Shown: positions 1-5,195 of the stretch, one piece after another
Layout: each line of letters begins with the position of its first letter
Position numbering within the stretch: position 1 is the first letter of the stretch
Assembly: GCA_009785715.1 (NCBI GenBank)
Contig: WQVT01000210.1
Span: 1 to 5,267, forward strand
From: Acidimicrobiaceae bacterium
GTDB lineage: Bacteria; Actinomycetota; Acidimicrobiia; Acidimicrobiales; Palsa-688
Reading direction: 5' to 3'
DNA length: 5,267 nt
The notes under the pieces: model-generated
Database searches by the model: none
Seen by the model: the letters and a program-made list of their open reading frames with translations, nothing else
What the model was told of the DNA's origin: nothing
Position numbers and translations under genes: made by a program

Positions 1-438
1 GACTCGTACCTGTCGCTGACCGAGGTGTCGGAGTACGCCAAGGGGATGCCGGCGGAGCACCTGGAGGCGCGCCTGCACCCCAGGCTCCCACCCGCCGGCA
101 AGCGGGCCTATTGCTTCTATCCGATGACCAAGCGGCGGGGCGAGAACTTCAACTGGTACTCGCTCGACTACGACGACCGCAAGGAACTGATGGCCGACCA
201 CGGGCGGTCCGGACGCCGGTTCGCCGGCCGCATCGTGCAGCTGATCACGGGCTCCACCGGGCTCGACGACTTCGAGTGGGGCGTCACGCTCTTCGGCGAG
301 CACCCCGACGACCTGAAGGACACCGTGTACACGATGCGCTTCGACGAGGCCTCGGCTCGCTACGCGGAGTTCGGGCCGTTCTATACGGGGATCGTCGGGG
401 ACGTCGACGAGGTGCTGGCGCAGATCGGGCTCGCCTGA
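1..438 (+). CDS. hemQ: Coproheme decarboxylase HemQ/ChdC, C-terminal fragment (5' end outside window)
   Basis: The reading frame is open from base 1, so the start lies upstream; 145 residues are visible of a family usually near 230-250. Members remove two propionate carboxyls from iron-coproporphyrin III to make heme b in the cytoplasm, using peroxide. The fragment carries the family core: YPMTKRR (residues 40-46), NWY (51-53), HGRSGR (67-72), ITGSTGLDD, EWGV, MRFDEASARY and EFGPFY. Tyr40, Met42, His67 and Gln80 have the same spacing as Tyr147, Met149, His174 (proximal heme ligand) and Gln187 of Listeria ChdC, so the catalytic Tyr and heme ligand are present. The motif set matches the Firmicutes-style enzyme rather than the mycobacterial one (YPFVRSYEWYLL). 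The following gene has its own promoter, so this is probably the last gene of an upstream heme operon (inference). Family assignment is secure. Confidence 0.95.
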   Translation, partial: DSYLSLTEVSEYAKGMPAEHLEARLHPRLPPAGKRAYCFYPMTKRRGENFNWYSLDYDDRKELMADHGRSGRRFAGRIVQLITGSTGLDDFEWGVTLFGEHPDDLKDTVYTMRFDEASARYAEFGPFYTGIVGDVDEVLAQIGLA

Positions 439-450
439 CCTGAGCCTCCC

Positions 451-492
451 GCCAGCCATCCGCCGCCAGCCATCCGCCGGCAACCACCCGCC
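451..492. repeat. 14-bp tandem repeat, two exact copies plus one degenerate
   Basis: In the spacer after hemQ, the unit GCCAGCCATCCGCC occurs exactly at 451-464 and 465-478. A third copy at 479-492 has three mismatches. The unit has no strong dyad symmetry. It is C-rich on the + strand and lies 31 nt upstream of the larE -10 box. It may be slippage in a GC-rich spacer or a run of protein-binding sites; nothing in the sequence decides. Confidence 0.7.
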
Positions 493-522
493 CCGCCACC
501 CACGCCTGTCACCCCCCGGCGG

Positions 523-528
523 TAGCCT
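523..528 (+). promoter_or_regulatory. -10 box TAGCCT for larE, leaderless transcript predicted
   Basis: TAGCCT fits the actinobacterial -10 pattern TAnnnT and ends 6 nt before the GTG at 535, which puts the expected transcription start at or next to the start codon. No Shine-Dalgarno sequence precedes the GTG. The surrounding 10-mer CGGTAGCCTC (520-529) recurs exactly at 2827-2836 before the Nudix gene. No convincing -35 box is visible. Confidence 0.6.
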
Positions 529-534
529 CGGGGC

Positions 535-1347
535 GTGGCTGACCTGGACCTGCTCCGCAAGCGACTGGGCGAGATCGGACCGGTGGTCGTGGCCTTCAGC
601 GGCGGAGTCGACTCCGGGTTGCTGGCGTGGGTTGCGAACGACGTCCTCGGCCCCGAACGGGCGCTCGCCGCCACCGCCGTGTCCCCGTCCCTCGCCCCCT
701 CCGAGCTGGAGGACTGCCGGGAACTCGCCGCCAAATGGGGCCTGACGTGGGTCGGCGTGACGACCGACGAGATCTCACGCCCCGACTACGTGGCGAACGG
801 TGCCGACCGTTGCTGGCACTGCAAGACCGAGCTCATGGACAAGCTGGAGCCCCTCGCCGCCGAGCGTCAGGCCAAGGTCGTCCTCGGGGTCAACCTCGAC
901 GATCTCGGCGAGCATCGACCCGGTCAGCGGGCGGCGTCGGACCGGGGCGCCCTCTTCCCCCTCGTCGACGCCGGGTTCGGCAAAGCCGATATCCGCGACA
1001 CCGCCCAGCGCCTCGGCCTCGAGGTCTGGGACAAGCCGGCGGCGCCCTGCCTCGCCTCGCGCGTCCCCTACGGCACGCCCGTCACCCTCGGCACGCTCGG
1101 GCGGGTGGCGTCGGCCGAAGCGGCCATTCGCGCCCTCGGGTTCCGCGACCTCCGGGTGCGCCACTACGGGGACCTTGCCCGGATCGAGCTTGTCGGGGAG
1201 GACCTCGAGCGGGCCGTCGTCCTTCGAGCGGCTCTCGTGGACGCCGTGAAGGCAGCCGGCTACACCTACGTCACGCTCGACCTCGAGGGTCTCCGCAGCG
1301 GCAACCTGAACGGGGCGCTCGCCGGCACCACCAAGCCCAAGCCCTGA
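535..1347 (+). CDS. larE: ATP-dependent sacrificial sulfur transferase LarE
   Basis: A 270-residue protein of the PP-loop ATPase family, the usual length for LarE. LarE adenylates a carboxylate of pyridinium-dicarboxylate mononucleotide and transfers sulfur from a cysteine, a step in making the nickel-pincer cofactor of lactate racemase and related LarA enzymes. Visible motifs: PP-loop SGGVDS (22-27), RCWHCKTEL (92-100), NLDDLGEHRPG (120-130), WDKPAAPCLASRVPYG (165-180) and RVRHYGDLARIE (207-218). Cys172 in PCLASR is the likely equivalent of sacrificial Cys176 of Lactiplantibacillus LarE. Cys93 and Cys96 form a CxxC and could, with Cys172, hold an iron-sulfur cluster as in the multi-cysteine LarE type (inference). 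GTG is chosen because a -10 box sits 6 nt upstream and MADLDLLRKRLGEIGPVVVAF fits the family N-terminus. No larA, larB or larC is in the window. First gene of a probable operon; the next starts 13 nt after its stop. Confidence 0.9.
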   Translation: MADLDLLRKRLGEIGPVVVAFSGGVDSGLLAWVANDVLGPERALAATAVSPSLAPSELEDCRELAAKWGLTWVGVTTDEISRPDYVANGADRCWHCKTELMDKLEPLAAERQAKVVLGVNLDDLGEHRPGQRAASDRGALFPLVDAGFGKADIRDTAQRLGLEVWDKPAAPCLASRVPYGTPVTLGTLGRVASAEAAIRALGFRDLRVRHYGDLARIELVGEDLERAVVLRAALVDAVKAAGYTYVTLDLEGLRSGNLNGALAGTTKPKP

Positions 1348-1360
1348 AGCGCGAGGGGAT

Positions 1361-1990
1361 TTGCGCCGGCTCGTCGGCTTTCTGGTTGCCGTCGTCCTGA
1401 TCCTCGGCCTCCTGGCGCTCGGCGACGTGTGGGTCCGCCACCGCGTGCAGACCGTGATGGCCGATCACATCCAGTCGAAGGTGCCCGGCTCGACGGCGAG
1501 CGTGCACATCTCGTCGTTCCCCTTCCTCGGGCGCCTGGTCGTCTCCGGAACGGTCCCCGAGCTGGATGCCGAGGTGCACGGCGCCACCGCTCTCGGCCTC
1601 ACCTTCAGCAACATCAACATCGTCATCCACGGCCTGAAGGTCAGCAACTCCAAGCTGACCAGCCGGGAGGTCGTCCTCCAGAGCATCGACTCGGGGTCCG
1701 TGGTCGGCGACATCACGCAGTCGTCGATCGATCAGCTCACGGGGGTGGGCGCCACCCTCGGCTCGGGTACGGTCGAAGTGGCCGGCGTCACGCTCACCCC
1801 GATCGTCGGGGTTTCGGACGGCGCCGTCGTCGTGACCCTGCCCCACCTTCCCGCGATCCACATCCCCATCCCCCGGCTGGGCGTCCTCCCCTGCGTGGAT
1901 TCGGTCGCCATCATCCCCGGCGCGCTGCGGGTGACCTGCCAGCTGACCGAGCTCCCGCCGGCGCTGGCGAACGCCACCCTGAAGTTCTGA
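1361..1990 (+). CDS. DUF2993 (LmeA-like) membrane-anchored envelope protein
   Basis: A 209-residue protein. MRR followed by a hydrophobic stretch (residues 4-21) gives an N-terminal signal anchor or signal peptide, so the rest should be outside the membrane. The body has the DUF2993 pattern: SSFPFLGRLVVSGTVPELD (51-69) and alternating hydrophobic strands such as GLTFSNINIVIHGLKV. In mycobacteria LmeA of this family binds phosphatylinositol-type lipids and is needed for full-length lipomannan; the role here is unknown. Cys178 and Cys193 could form a disulfide outside the cell (inference). The TTG start is chosen because GAGGGG lies just upstream (1353-1358), the basic-hydrophobic N-terminus begins exactly there, and no other in-frame start is nearby. 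It lies 13 nt after larE and its TGA overlaps the next ATG, so all three are probably co-transcribed. Confidence 0.8.
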   Translation: MRRLVGFLVAVVLILGLLALGDVWVRHRVQTVMADHIQSKVPGSTASVHISSFPFLGRLVVSGTVPELDAEVHGATALGLTFSNINIVIHGLKVSNSKLTSREVVLQSIDSGSVVGDITQSSIDQLTGVGATLGSGTVEVAGVTLTPIVGVSDGAVVVTLPHLPAIHIPIPRLGVLPCVDSVAIIPGALRVTCQLTELPPALANATLKF

Positions 1991-2469
1991 TGGCCGACAC
2001 GGAAGACCCGGAGCTCGCGCTGGCCGACCATGCGCAGGCGCTGGCCGATGGGATCGAGGGGGTTCTGGACAAATGGGTCGTCGGATGTGTGGTCGACCGG
2101 GTGACCGCCTGGCGCGGGTCGGTCGATCCCGAACTGCGGGCGGCCGCCCACGAGGCCGGTCAGCGGTGCCGGGACGAGGTCGGCCACGAGGTCCGTGGGC
2201 TCCTCCTCGCCGACATCGACGCCCAGTCCGGCACGCCGCTCACGATCCTGCGCCGGGCCGTTTCGTATCCGACGGAGGTGCTGGCCGGCGCCGGCGTCCC
2301 CCACGTGGTCCGGGATGGATTCGCCGAGCGGATGTTCCCCGACGACGTCTACGGCCTGGCCCCGGCCTCGCTTGCCGACATCGACCCGAGCCTCGGCGAG
2401 CTCGGCATCGCCTGGGGAGCCGCCAAGGCGTTCGAGCACCGGCGCCGGCACCGCAACCCGCGTCCCTGA
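1990..2469 (+). CDS. Conserved-looking hypothetical protein, 159 aa, coupled to the DUF2993 gene
   Basis: I do not recognise a named family, though the C-terminal half looks like a conserved actinobacterial hypothetical. The ATG shares its A with the preceding TGA (TGATG), and no Shine-Dalgarno is visible, which points to termination-reinitiation coupling. The same frame is open far upstream, but only the part after this ATG has natural composition; the earlier part is an Arg/Pro-rich shadow of the DUF2993 gene. The protein has no signal peptide or membrane segment. The N-terminal half is acidic and probably helical (ELALADHAQALADGIEGVLD), with Cys33 and Cys60. The second half has a distinctive segment: GTPLTILRRAVSYPTEVL (81-98), FPDDVYGLAPASLADIDPSL (116-135) and GIAWGAAKAFEHRRRH (139-154). 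It ends in a basic tail. Function unknown; likely cytoplasmic. Confidence 0.75.
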   Translation: MADTEDPELALADHAQALADGIEGVLDKWVVGCVVDRVTAWRGSVDPELRAAAHEAGQRCRDEVGHEVRGLLLADIDAQSGTPLTILRRAVSYPTEVLAGAGVPHVVRDGFAERMFPDDVYGLAPASLADIDPSLGELGIAWGAAKAFEHRRRHRNPRP

Positions 2470-2492
2470 ACTTCGTGGCCCTGAACTTCGTG
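2464..2492. repeat. Tandem 14-bp duplication (15-bp period) spanning a stop codon
   Basis: CCCTGAACTTCGTG occurs exactly at 2464-2477 and 2479-2492, separated by one G. The first copy contains the TGA (2467-2469) that ends the preceding gene. The second lies in the 28-nt gap before the convergent small gene. CTGAA at 2481-2485 can also pair with TTCAG at 2497-2501, a weak hairpin between the two convergent stop codons. It is too weak to call a terminator. Confidence 0.7.
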
Positions 2493-2497
2493 TTGCT

Positions 2498-2746
2498 TCA
2501 GCGTCGCTTCCTGCGCCGGCGGGAGCTCTTCGGCAGGTCCAGGAGGCCGTCGGCGGTGTTCGACATCGGCGTCGCGCTGCCCTGCGCCCACCCGGCGTCG
2601 TCGACGGCCCTGCGCTCGAAGAAGAGGCAGCCGTCGGGGCAGGCGAAGGGGTCCTGGCTGTTCGCCGAGACCCGGCAACGTTGAACGACCTCGCCGGAGG
2701 GGCTGCTCCGCCCGAGGTAGTGGCGGCAGCTCTCGTTCACGGCCAT
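2498..2746 (-). CDS. Small four-cysteine protein, 82 aa, putative metal-binding
   Basis: The only - strand gene. The protein begins MAVNESCRHYLGR and has Cys7, Cys24, Cys36 and Cys40, the last two in FACPDGCLFFERR (34-46); an AGW follows at 51-53. It resembles small conserved actinobacterial hypotheticals with the same CRHY, RCR and CPxxCxFFE pattern, from memory only. The four cysteines suggest a structural zinc or iron-sulfur site (inference). The last residues are a basic run, RRRRKRR, perhaps for nucleic-acid contact or simply a lineage-specific tail. The ATG at 2746 is the only in-frame start, because an in-frame TAG lies at 2776-2774. It converges on the 159-aa gene with a 28-nt gap and diverges from the Nudix gene across 97 nt. 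Function unknown. Confidence 0.75.
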   Translation of the reverse strand: MAVNESCRHYLGRSSPSGEVVQRCRVSANSQDPFACPDGCLFFERRAVDDAGWAQGSATPMSNTADGLLDLPKSSRRRRKRR

Positions 2747-2772
2747 GGCTCCATGTTGGCAGTTCCCCTCCC

Positions 2773-2833
2773 GCTACCGGCTTCGGCCCGCCGGCCGCCC
2801 CGCCACCGGCCCGGCATCCGGCCAGCCGGTAGC
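2773..2833. promoter_or_regulatory. Divergent promoter region with a perfect 9-bp inverted repeat
   Basis: GCTACCGGC (2773-2781) and GCCGGTAGC (2825-2833) are perfect inverted copies 43 nt apart, in the 97-nt spacer between the small - strand gene and the Nudix gene. The right arm overlaps the Nudix -10 box. The left arm, read on the - strand, places GCCGGTAGC 26 nt upstream of the small gene's ATG. This could be paired promoter elements or a shared operator. On the - strand the hexamer is TAGCGG, which lacks the final T, so a -10 call there is weak. Confidence 0.4.
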
Positions 2834-2835
2834 CT
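2830..2835 (+). promoter_or_regulatory. -10 box TAGCCT for the Nudix gene, leaderless or near-leaderless
   Basis: TAGCCT ends 8 nt before the ATG at 2844, so the expected transcription start is at or just before the start codon. It sits inside CGGTAGCCTC, identical to the sequence before larE. No Shine-Dalgarno and no clear -35 box are visible. This box is the main reason to start the Nudix gene at 2844 rather than at the in-frame ATG 2745. Confidence 0.6.
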
Positions 2836-2843
2836 CCCGAACG

Positions 2844-3572
2844 ATGCAACAGCCCGGCGCCAGTGAGCTCGATCTCGTCCGGTGGAGCGAGGCCCTGGCC
2901 GGGATCGCCCGCACGGGGCTCGCATTCACCGACAACCTCTACGAGCGGGAGCGCTACGAGGAGGTCCTCAAGGTCGCAGCCGAGATCCGGGCCAAGCGCG
3001 AGCGGGTGGGGGAGGACGGCGAGGCGCCGGCCGAGATTCTCGAGGCCTGGCTCGGCAGTGTCGGTCACGGAATCCTCGGCTACGTGACCCCCAAGGTCGC
3101 CGTGGGCGCCGTGGTAGGCAACGACGCCGGCGAGCTGCTCCTCATCGAGCGCGGCGACTCCGGCCTGTGGCTGTACCCGACCGGCTGGGCCGACATCGGC
3201 TACTCGCCGGCGGAGGTGGCGGTGAAGGAGGTCGGAGAGGAGACGGGCATCGAGGCAGAGCCGGTCCGGATCCTCGCCGTCTACGACGGCATGCAGCTGG
3301 GGGTGCGCTCCCTTCCGTTCTGGTCGGTGCTCTTCCACTGCCGGGCCACGGGCGGCGAGCTCGCCGCCCACCCGCTCGAGGCGCGCGACGTCGGCTGGTT
3401 CAGCCGCGACCGCCTGCCGGCTCCCCTCGCAGGCAACGGCTGGTGGGTCGACCTGGCGTACGCGGCGGTCGCCGGCGAGCCGATCGACGTCGTCTTCGAC
3501 CCGCCCCGGGCGGCGCCCTGGCAGGGCTACGGCGGCCGGGCCGGCGGCGAACCGGGGATACGAGGATCGTGA
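2844..3572 (+). CDS. Nudix hydrolase with N-terminal helical domain (CDP-choline pyrophosphatase-like)
   Basis: A 242-residue protein. Residues about 8-76 form a helical domain (LDLVRWSEALAGIARTGLAF, YERERYEEVLKVAAEIR) like the Nudix_N domain found before the catalytic domain in Bacillus CDP-choline pyrophosphatase. The Nudix fold follows from about residue 83 (TPKVAVGAVVGNDAGELLLI). The Nudix box spans 114-136: EVGEETGI (129-136) keeps the metal-binding glutamates, but the first conserved Glu is Tyr120 and the Arg is Lys128. GWAD-IG-SP-KE variants are usual in this subfamily as I know it, so activity is likely retained. It should cleave a nucleoside diphosphate linked to another group; the substrate cannot be read from sequence. 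An in-frame ATG at 2745 would add 33 residues rich in Arg and Pro that overlap the divergent gene and both promoters. The stop overlaps the next gene's GTG. Confidence 0.88.
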   Translation: MQQPGASELDLVRWSEALAGIARTGLAFTDNLYERERYEEVLKVAAEIRAKRERVGEDGEAPAEILEAWLGSVGHGILGYVTPKVAVGAVVGNDAGELLLIERGDSGLWLYPTGWADIGYSPAEVAVKEVGEETGIEAEPVRILAVYDGMQLGVRSLPFWSVLFHCRATGGELAAHPLEARDVGWFSRDRLPAPLAGNGWWVDLAYAAVAGEPIDVVFDPPRAAPWQGYGGRAGGEPGIRGS

Positions 3573-4198
3573 GCCCCGACGGCGGCTTGCTCGGCCGGCT
3601 GCGCCAGCGTACGGAGGCCGCCCACAAGCCGCTCGGTGGCGGCGAAGTGGTCGACCGGGCCGCCGAGAAGGCGCGGCTGGCGGAGCTGGGCGAGGACGGC
3701 GAGCGCGCCCGGTTCCTCGACACCGCCGTCGACGGCCTGCTGAAGGGCCTCCGCGGCCTGAGCCCGTTGACCGCACCGCTCGCCATGTCCTACCTGGACC
3801 GCATCGCCCGCCCCCTGACGGCCATGGACCTGGGAGCGGCGGTCCACCTGACCACCCGCGGGTATGCGGCCCACCTGGTGGTCGAGGAGCGCGGCGGCGA
3901 GATCGGCATCGAGACCGTCCCGGTGCTCTCGGGCCTGCCGGCGATGAAGCACGGCAAGCCGCCGCAGGATCTGCTCACCCGGGTCGTGAAGATGACCCGG
4001 CGCAATTTCGACCAGGTGCGGGCGGTTTCCTGGGGCACCTGGGAGGGGTTGCTGGTGATCACGGCCCGGCGCGCCCACGCCAGCCGCAAGGCCGGGGACC
4101 CGGCCCTCGACGTCGCGGTCATCGACGCGCTCCTGCGCTTCGGGTGGATCCTGCGCCAGGTGGACCTCTTCTACGGCTTCGTCCCCGAACGGTCCTAG
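3569..4198 (+). CDS. Hypothetical protein, 209 aa, translationally coupled to the Nudix gene
   Basis: I do not recognise this protein. Its GTG overlaps the Nudix TGA (GTGA), with GAGGA at 3562-3566 and GGGGA at 3554-3558 as possible ribosome-binding sequence, so the two are almost certainly co-expressed. The frame is open for a long way upstream, but that part is an Arg/Gly-rich shadow of the Nudix gene. Residues 1-50 are charged and probably helical (VVDRAAEKARLAELGEDGER). There is no signal peptide and no clear membrane span; 64-76 is only moderately hydrophobic. The second half looks like a folded alpha/beta domain: YAAHLVVEERGGEIGIETVP (99-118), KHGKPPQDLLTRVVKMTRRN (127-146), AVSWGTWEGLLVITARRAH (152-170) and VIDALLRFGWILRQVDLFYG (184-203). 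A role linked to nucleotide clean-up can only be guessed from the overlap. Confidence 0.78.
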   Translation: MSPDGGLLGRLRQRTEAAHKPLGGGEVVDRAAEKARLAELGEDGERARFLDTAVDGLLKGLRGLSPLTAPLAMSYLDRIARPLTAMDLGAAVHLTTRGYAAHLVVEERGGEIGIETVPVLSGLPAMKHGKPPQDLLTRVVKMTRRNFDQVRAVSWGTWEGLLVITARRAHASRKAGDPALDVAVIDALLRFGWILRQVDLFYGFVPERS

Positions 4199-4208
4199 CC
4201 GGCGGGGC

Positions 4209-4214
4209 TACGGT
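4209..4214 (+). promoter_or_regulatory. -10 box TACGGT for dapD, leaderless transcript predicted
   Basis: TACGGT fits TAnnnT and ends 7 nt before the GTG at 4222. There is no Shine-Dalgarno in the 23-nt gap after the upstream stop codon. The box overlaps a short inverted repeat, TAGCC (4196-4200) and GGCTA (4206-4210), whose left arm includes the TAG stop of the previous gene. dapD may therefore be transcribed separately from the Nudix pair, although read-through is possible. Confidence 0.5.
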
Positions 4215-4221
4215 CTAGCGC

Positions 4222-5163
4222 GTGACCGATATCCCCTCTGAGGCTTGGGGCTATGGCCTCGCCACGGTGGCCGACGGCGGCGAGGTGCTCGACACCTGGT
4301 TCCCGGCGCCGGCCCTCGGCTCCCCCGACGCCAACGTGACGCCGCCTCCCGAGTTGGCTGCCGTCTCAGACGTTGCTGACCCCATCCGTCAGGTGAGGAG
4401 CCGGCTGGTGTACACCACGATCGACCTCGGCGCCGGGCCCGGCGACGTCTCCGACGCCTACCTTCGCCTGCACCTCCTTTCCCACCGGTTGGTGAGACCC
4501 CATGCGCTCAACCTTGCCGGCATCTTCGGCGTTTTGCCCAACGTTGCCTGGACCAACCTCGGCCCGATCCGCGTCGCCGACTTGGAGCGGGTCCGGCTCG
4601 GGCAGAGGGGGCTCGGGGCGCACCTGCAGGTGTTCGGCGTCGACAAGTTCCCGCGCATGACCGACTACGTGGTGCCCTCCGGCGTCCGCATTGCCGATGC
4701 CGACCGGGTGCGCCTCGGGGCCTACCTGAGCCCCGGCACGACCGTCATGCACGAGGGGTTCGTCAACTACAACGCCGGCACCCTCGGCACCTCGATGGTC
4801 GAGGGCCGGATCTCCGCCGGCGTGGTGGTCGGCGACGGGTCCGACATCGGTGGCGGCTCGTCGATCATGGGCACCCTTTCCGGTGGGGGGACCGAGGTGA
4901 TCTCGATCGGGCGCCGTTGCCTGCTCGGTGCCAACGCCGGCATCGGCATCTCACTCGGGGACGACTGCGTGGTCGAGGCCGGTTGCTACGTGACCCAGGG
5001 CGCCAAGGTCACGCTTCCCGACGGCCGGGTGGTGAAGGCCGGTGAGCTCTCCGGCCGCTCCGGCATCCTCTACCTCCGCAACAGCGTCACGGGGTCGATC
5101 GAGGCCCGGGCGCGATCGGGGAGCTGGGGCGAGCTCAACGCCGCCCTGCACGCCAACGCCTGA
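4222..5163 (+). CDS. dapD: 2,3,4,5-tetrahydropyridine-2,6-dicarboxylate N-succinyltransferase (DapD)
   Basis: A 313-residue protein of the actinobacterial DapD type (M. tuberculosis DapD is about 317). It transfers succinyl from succinyl-CoA to tetrahydrodipicolinate in the cytoplasm, on the succinylase route to meso-diaminopimelate and lysine, and works as a trimer. The N-terminal domain runs to about residue 115. From about 115 to 275 hexapeptide-style turns of a left-handed beta-helix are visible: IRVADLERVRLG, VRIADADRVRLGAYLSPGTT, VVVGDGSDIGGGSSIMG, ISIGRRCLLGANAGIGISLG. Glu194 in SMVEGRIS matches the catalytic Glu199 of the mycobacterial enzyme. FPRMTDYVVPSG (143-154), HEGFVNYNAGTLG (177-189) and the C-terminal segment GILYLRNSVTGSIEAR (281-296) are characteristic. 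The GTG start is set by the leaderless -10 box and by length. The gene appears intact; no dapE or other lys gene is in view. Confidence 0.95.
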   Translation: MTDIPSEAWGYGLATVADGGEVLDTWFPAPALGSPDANVTPPPELAAVSDVADPIRQVRSRLVYTTIDLGAGPGDVSDAYLRLHLLSHRLVRPHALNLAGIFGVLPNVAWTNLGPIRVADLERVRLGQRGLGAHLQVFGVDKFPRMTDYVVPSGVRIADADRVRLGAYLSPGTTVMHEGFVNYNAGTLGTSMVEGRISAGVVVGDGSDIGGGSSIMGTLSGGGTEVISIGRRCLLGANAGIGISLGDDCVVEAGCYVTQGAKVTLPDGRVVKAGELSGRSGILYLRNSVTGSIEARARSGSWGELNAALHANA

Positions 5164-5170
5164 GCGCCAG

Positions 5171-5193
5171 CCGGCGGCGGCTTCCCCCGCCGG
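5171..5193 (+). terminator. GC-rich hairpin just after dapD, possible terminator without U-tract
   Basis: CCGGCGG (5171-5177) and CCGCCGG (5187-5193) are a perfect 7-bp inverted pair around a 9-nt loop, starting 8 nt after the dapD stop. The next bases are TCCGTTGTG, not a T-run, so it is not a classical intrinsic terminator. GC-rich hairpins without a U-tract are proposed terminators in actinobacteria; in DNA this rich in GC, chance is also possible. Confidence 0.35.
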
Positions 5194-5195
5194 TC

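Noticed and set aside
1429..1989. Longer version of the 159-aa gene starting inside the DUF2993 gene
   Set aside because: The extra part is Arg/Gly/Pro-rich shadow translation of a gene with a clear signal anchor and family pattern in the other frame.
2481..2501. Bidirectional terminator between the convergent genes
   Set aside because: The stem is only five base pairs (CTGAA/TTCAG) with an 11-nt loop and no T-run on either side.
2745..2843. Upstream ATG at 2745 as the Nudix start
   Set aside because: The added 33 residues are compositionally biased (Arg/Pro/Ala), overlap the divergent gene's start and cross the -10 box. The helical N-terminal domain begins after 2844.
2849..2980. Degenerate or inactive Nudix box because of Tyr120 and Lys128
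   Set aside because: These changes fit the GWAD-type subfamily with the N-terminal helical domain, and the EVGEETGI metal-binding core is intact.
2349..3776. 475-codon open frame on the - strand
   Set aside because: It is very rich in Arg, Pro and Gly and runs antisense to the well-supported Nudix gene and through the small cysteine gene; long antisense frames are common in GC-rich DNA.
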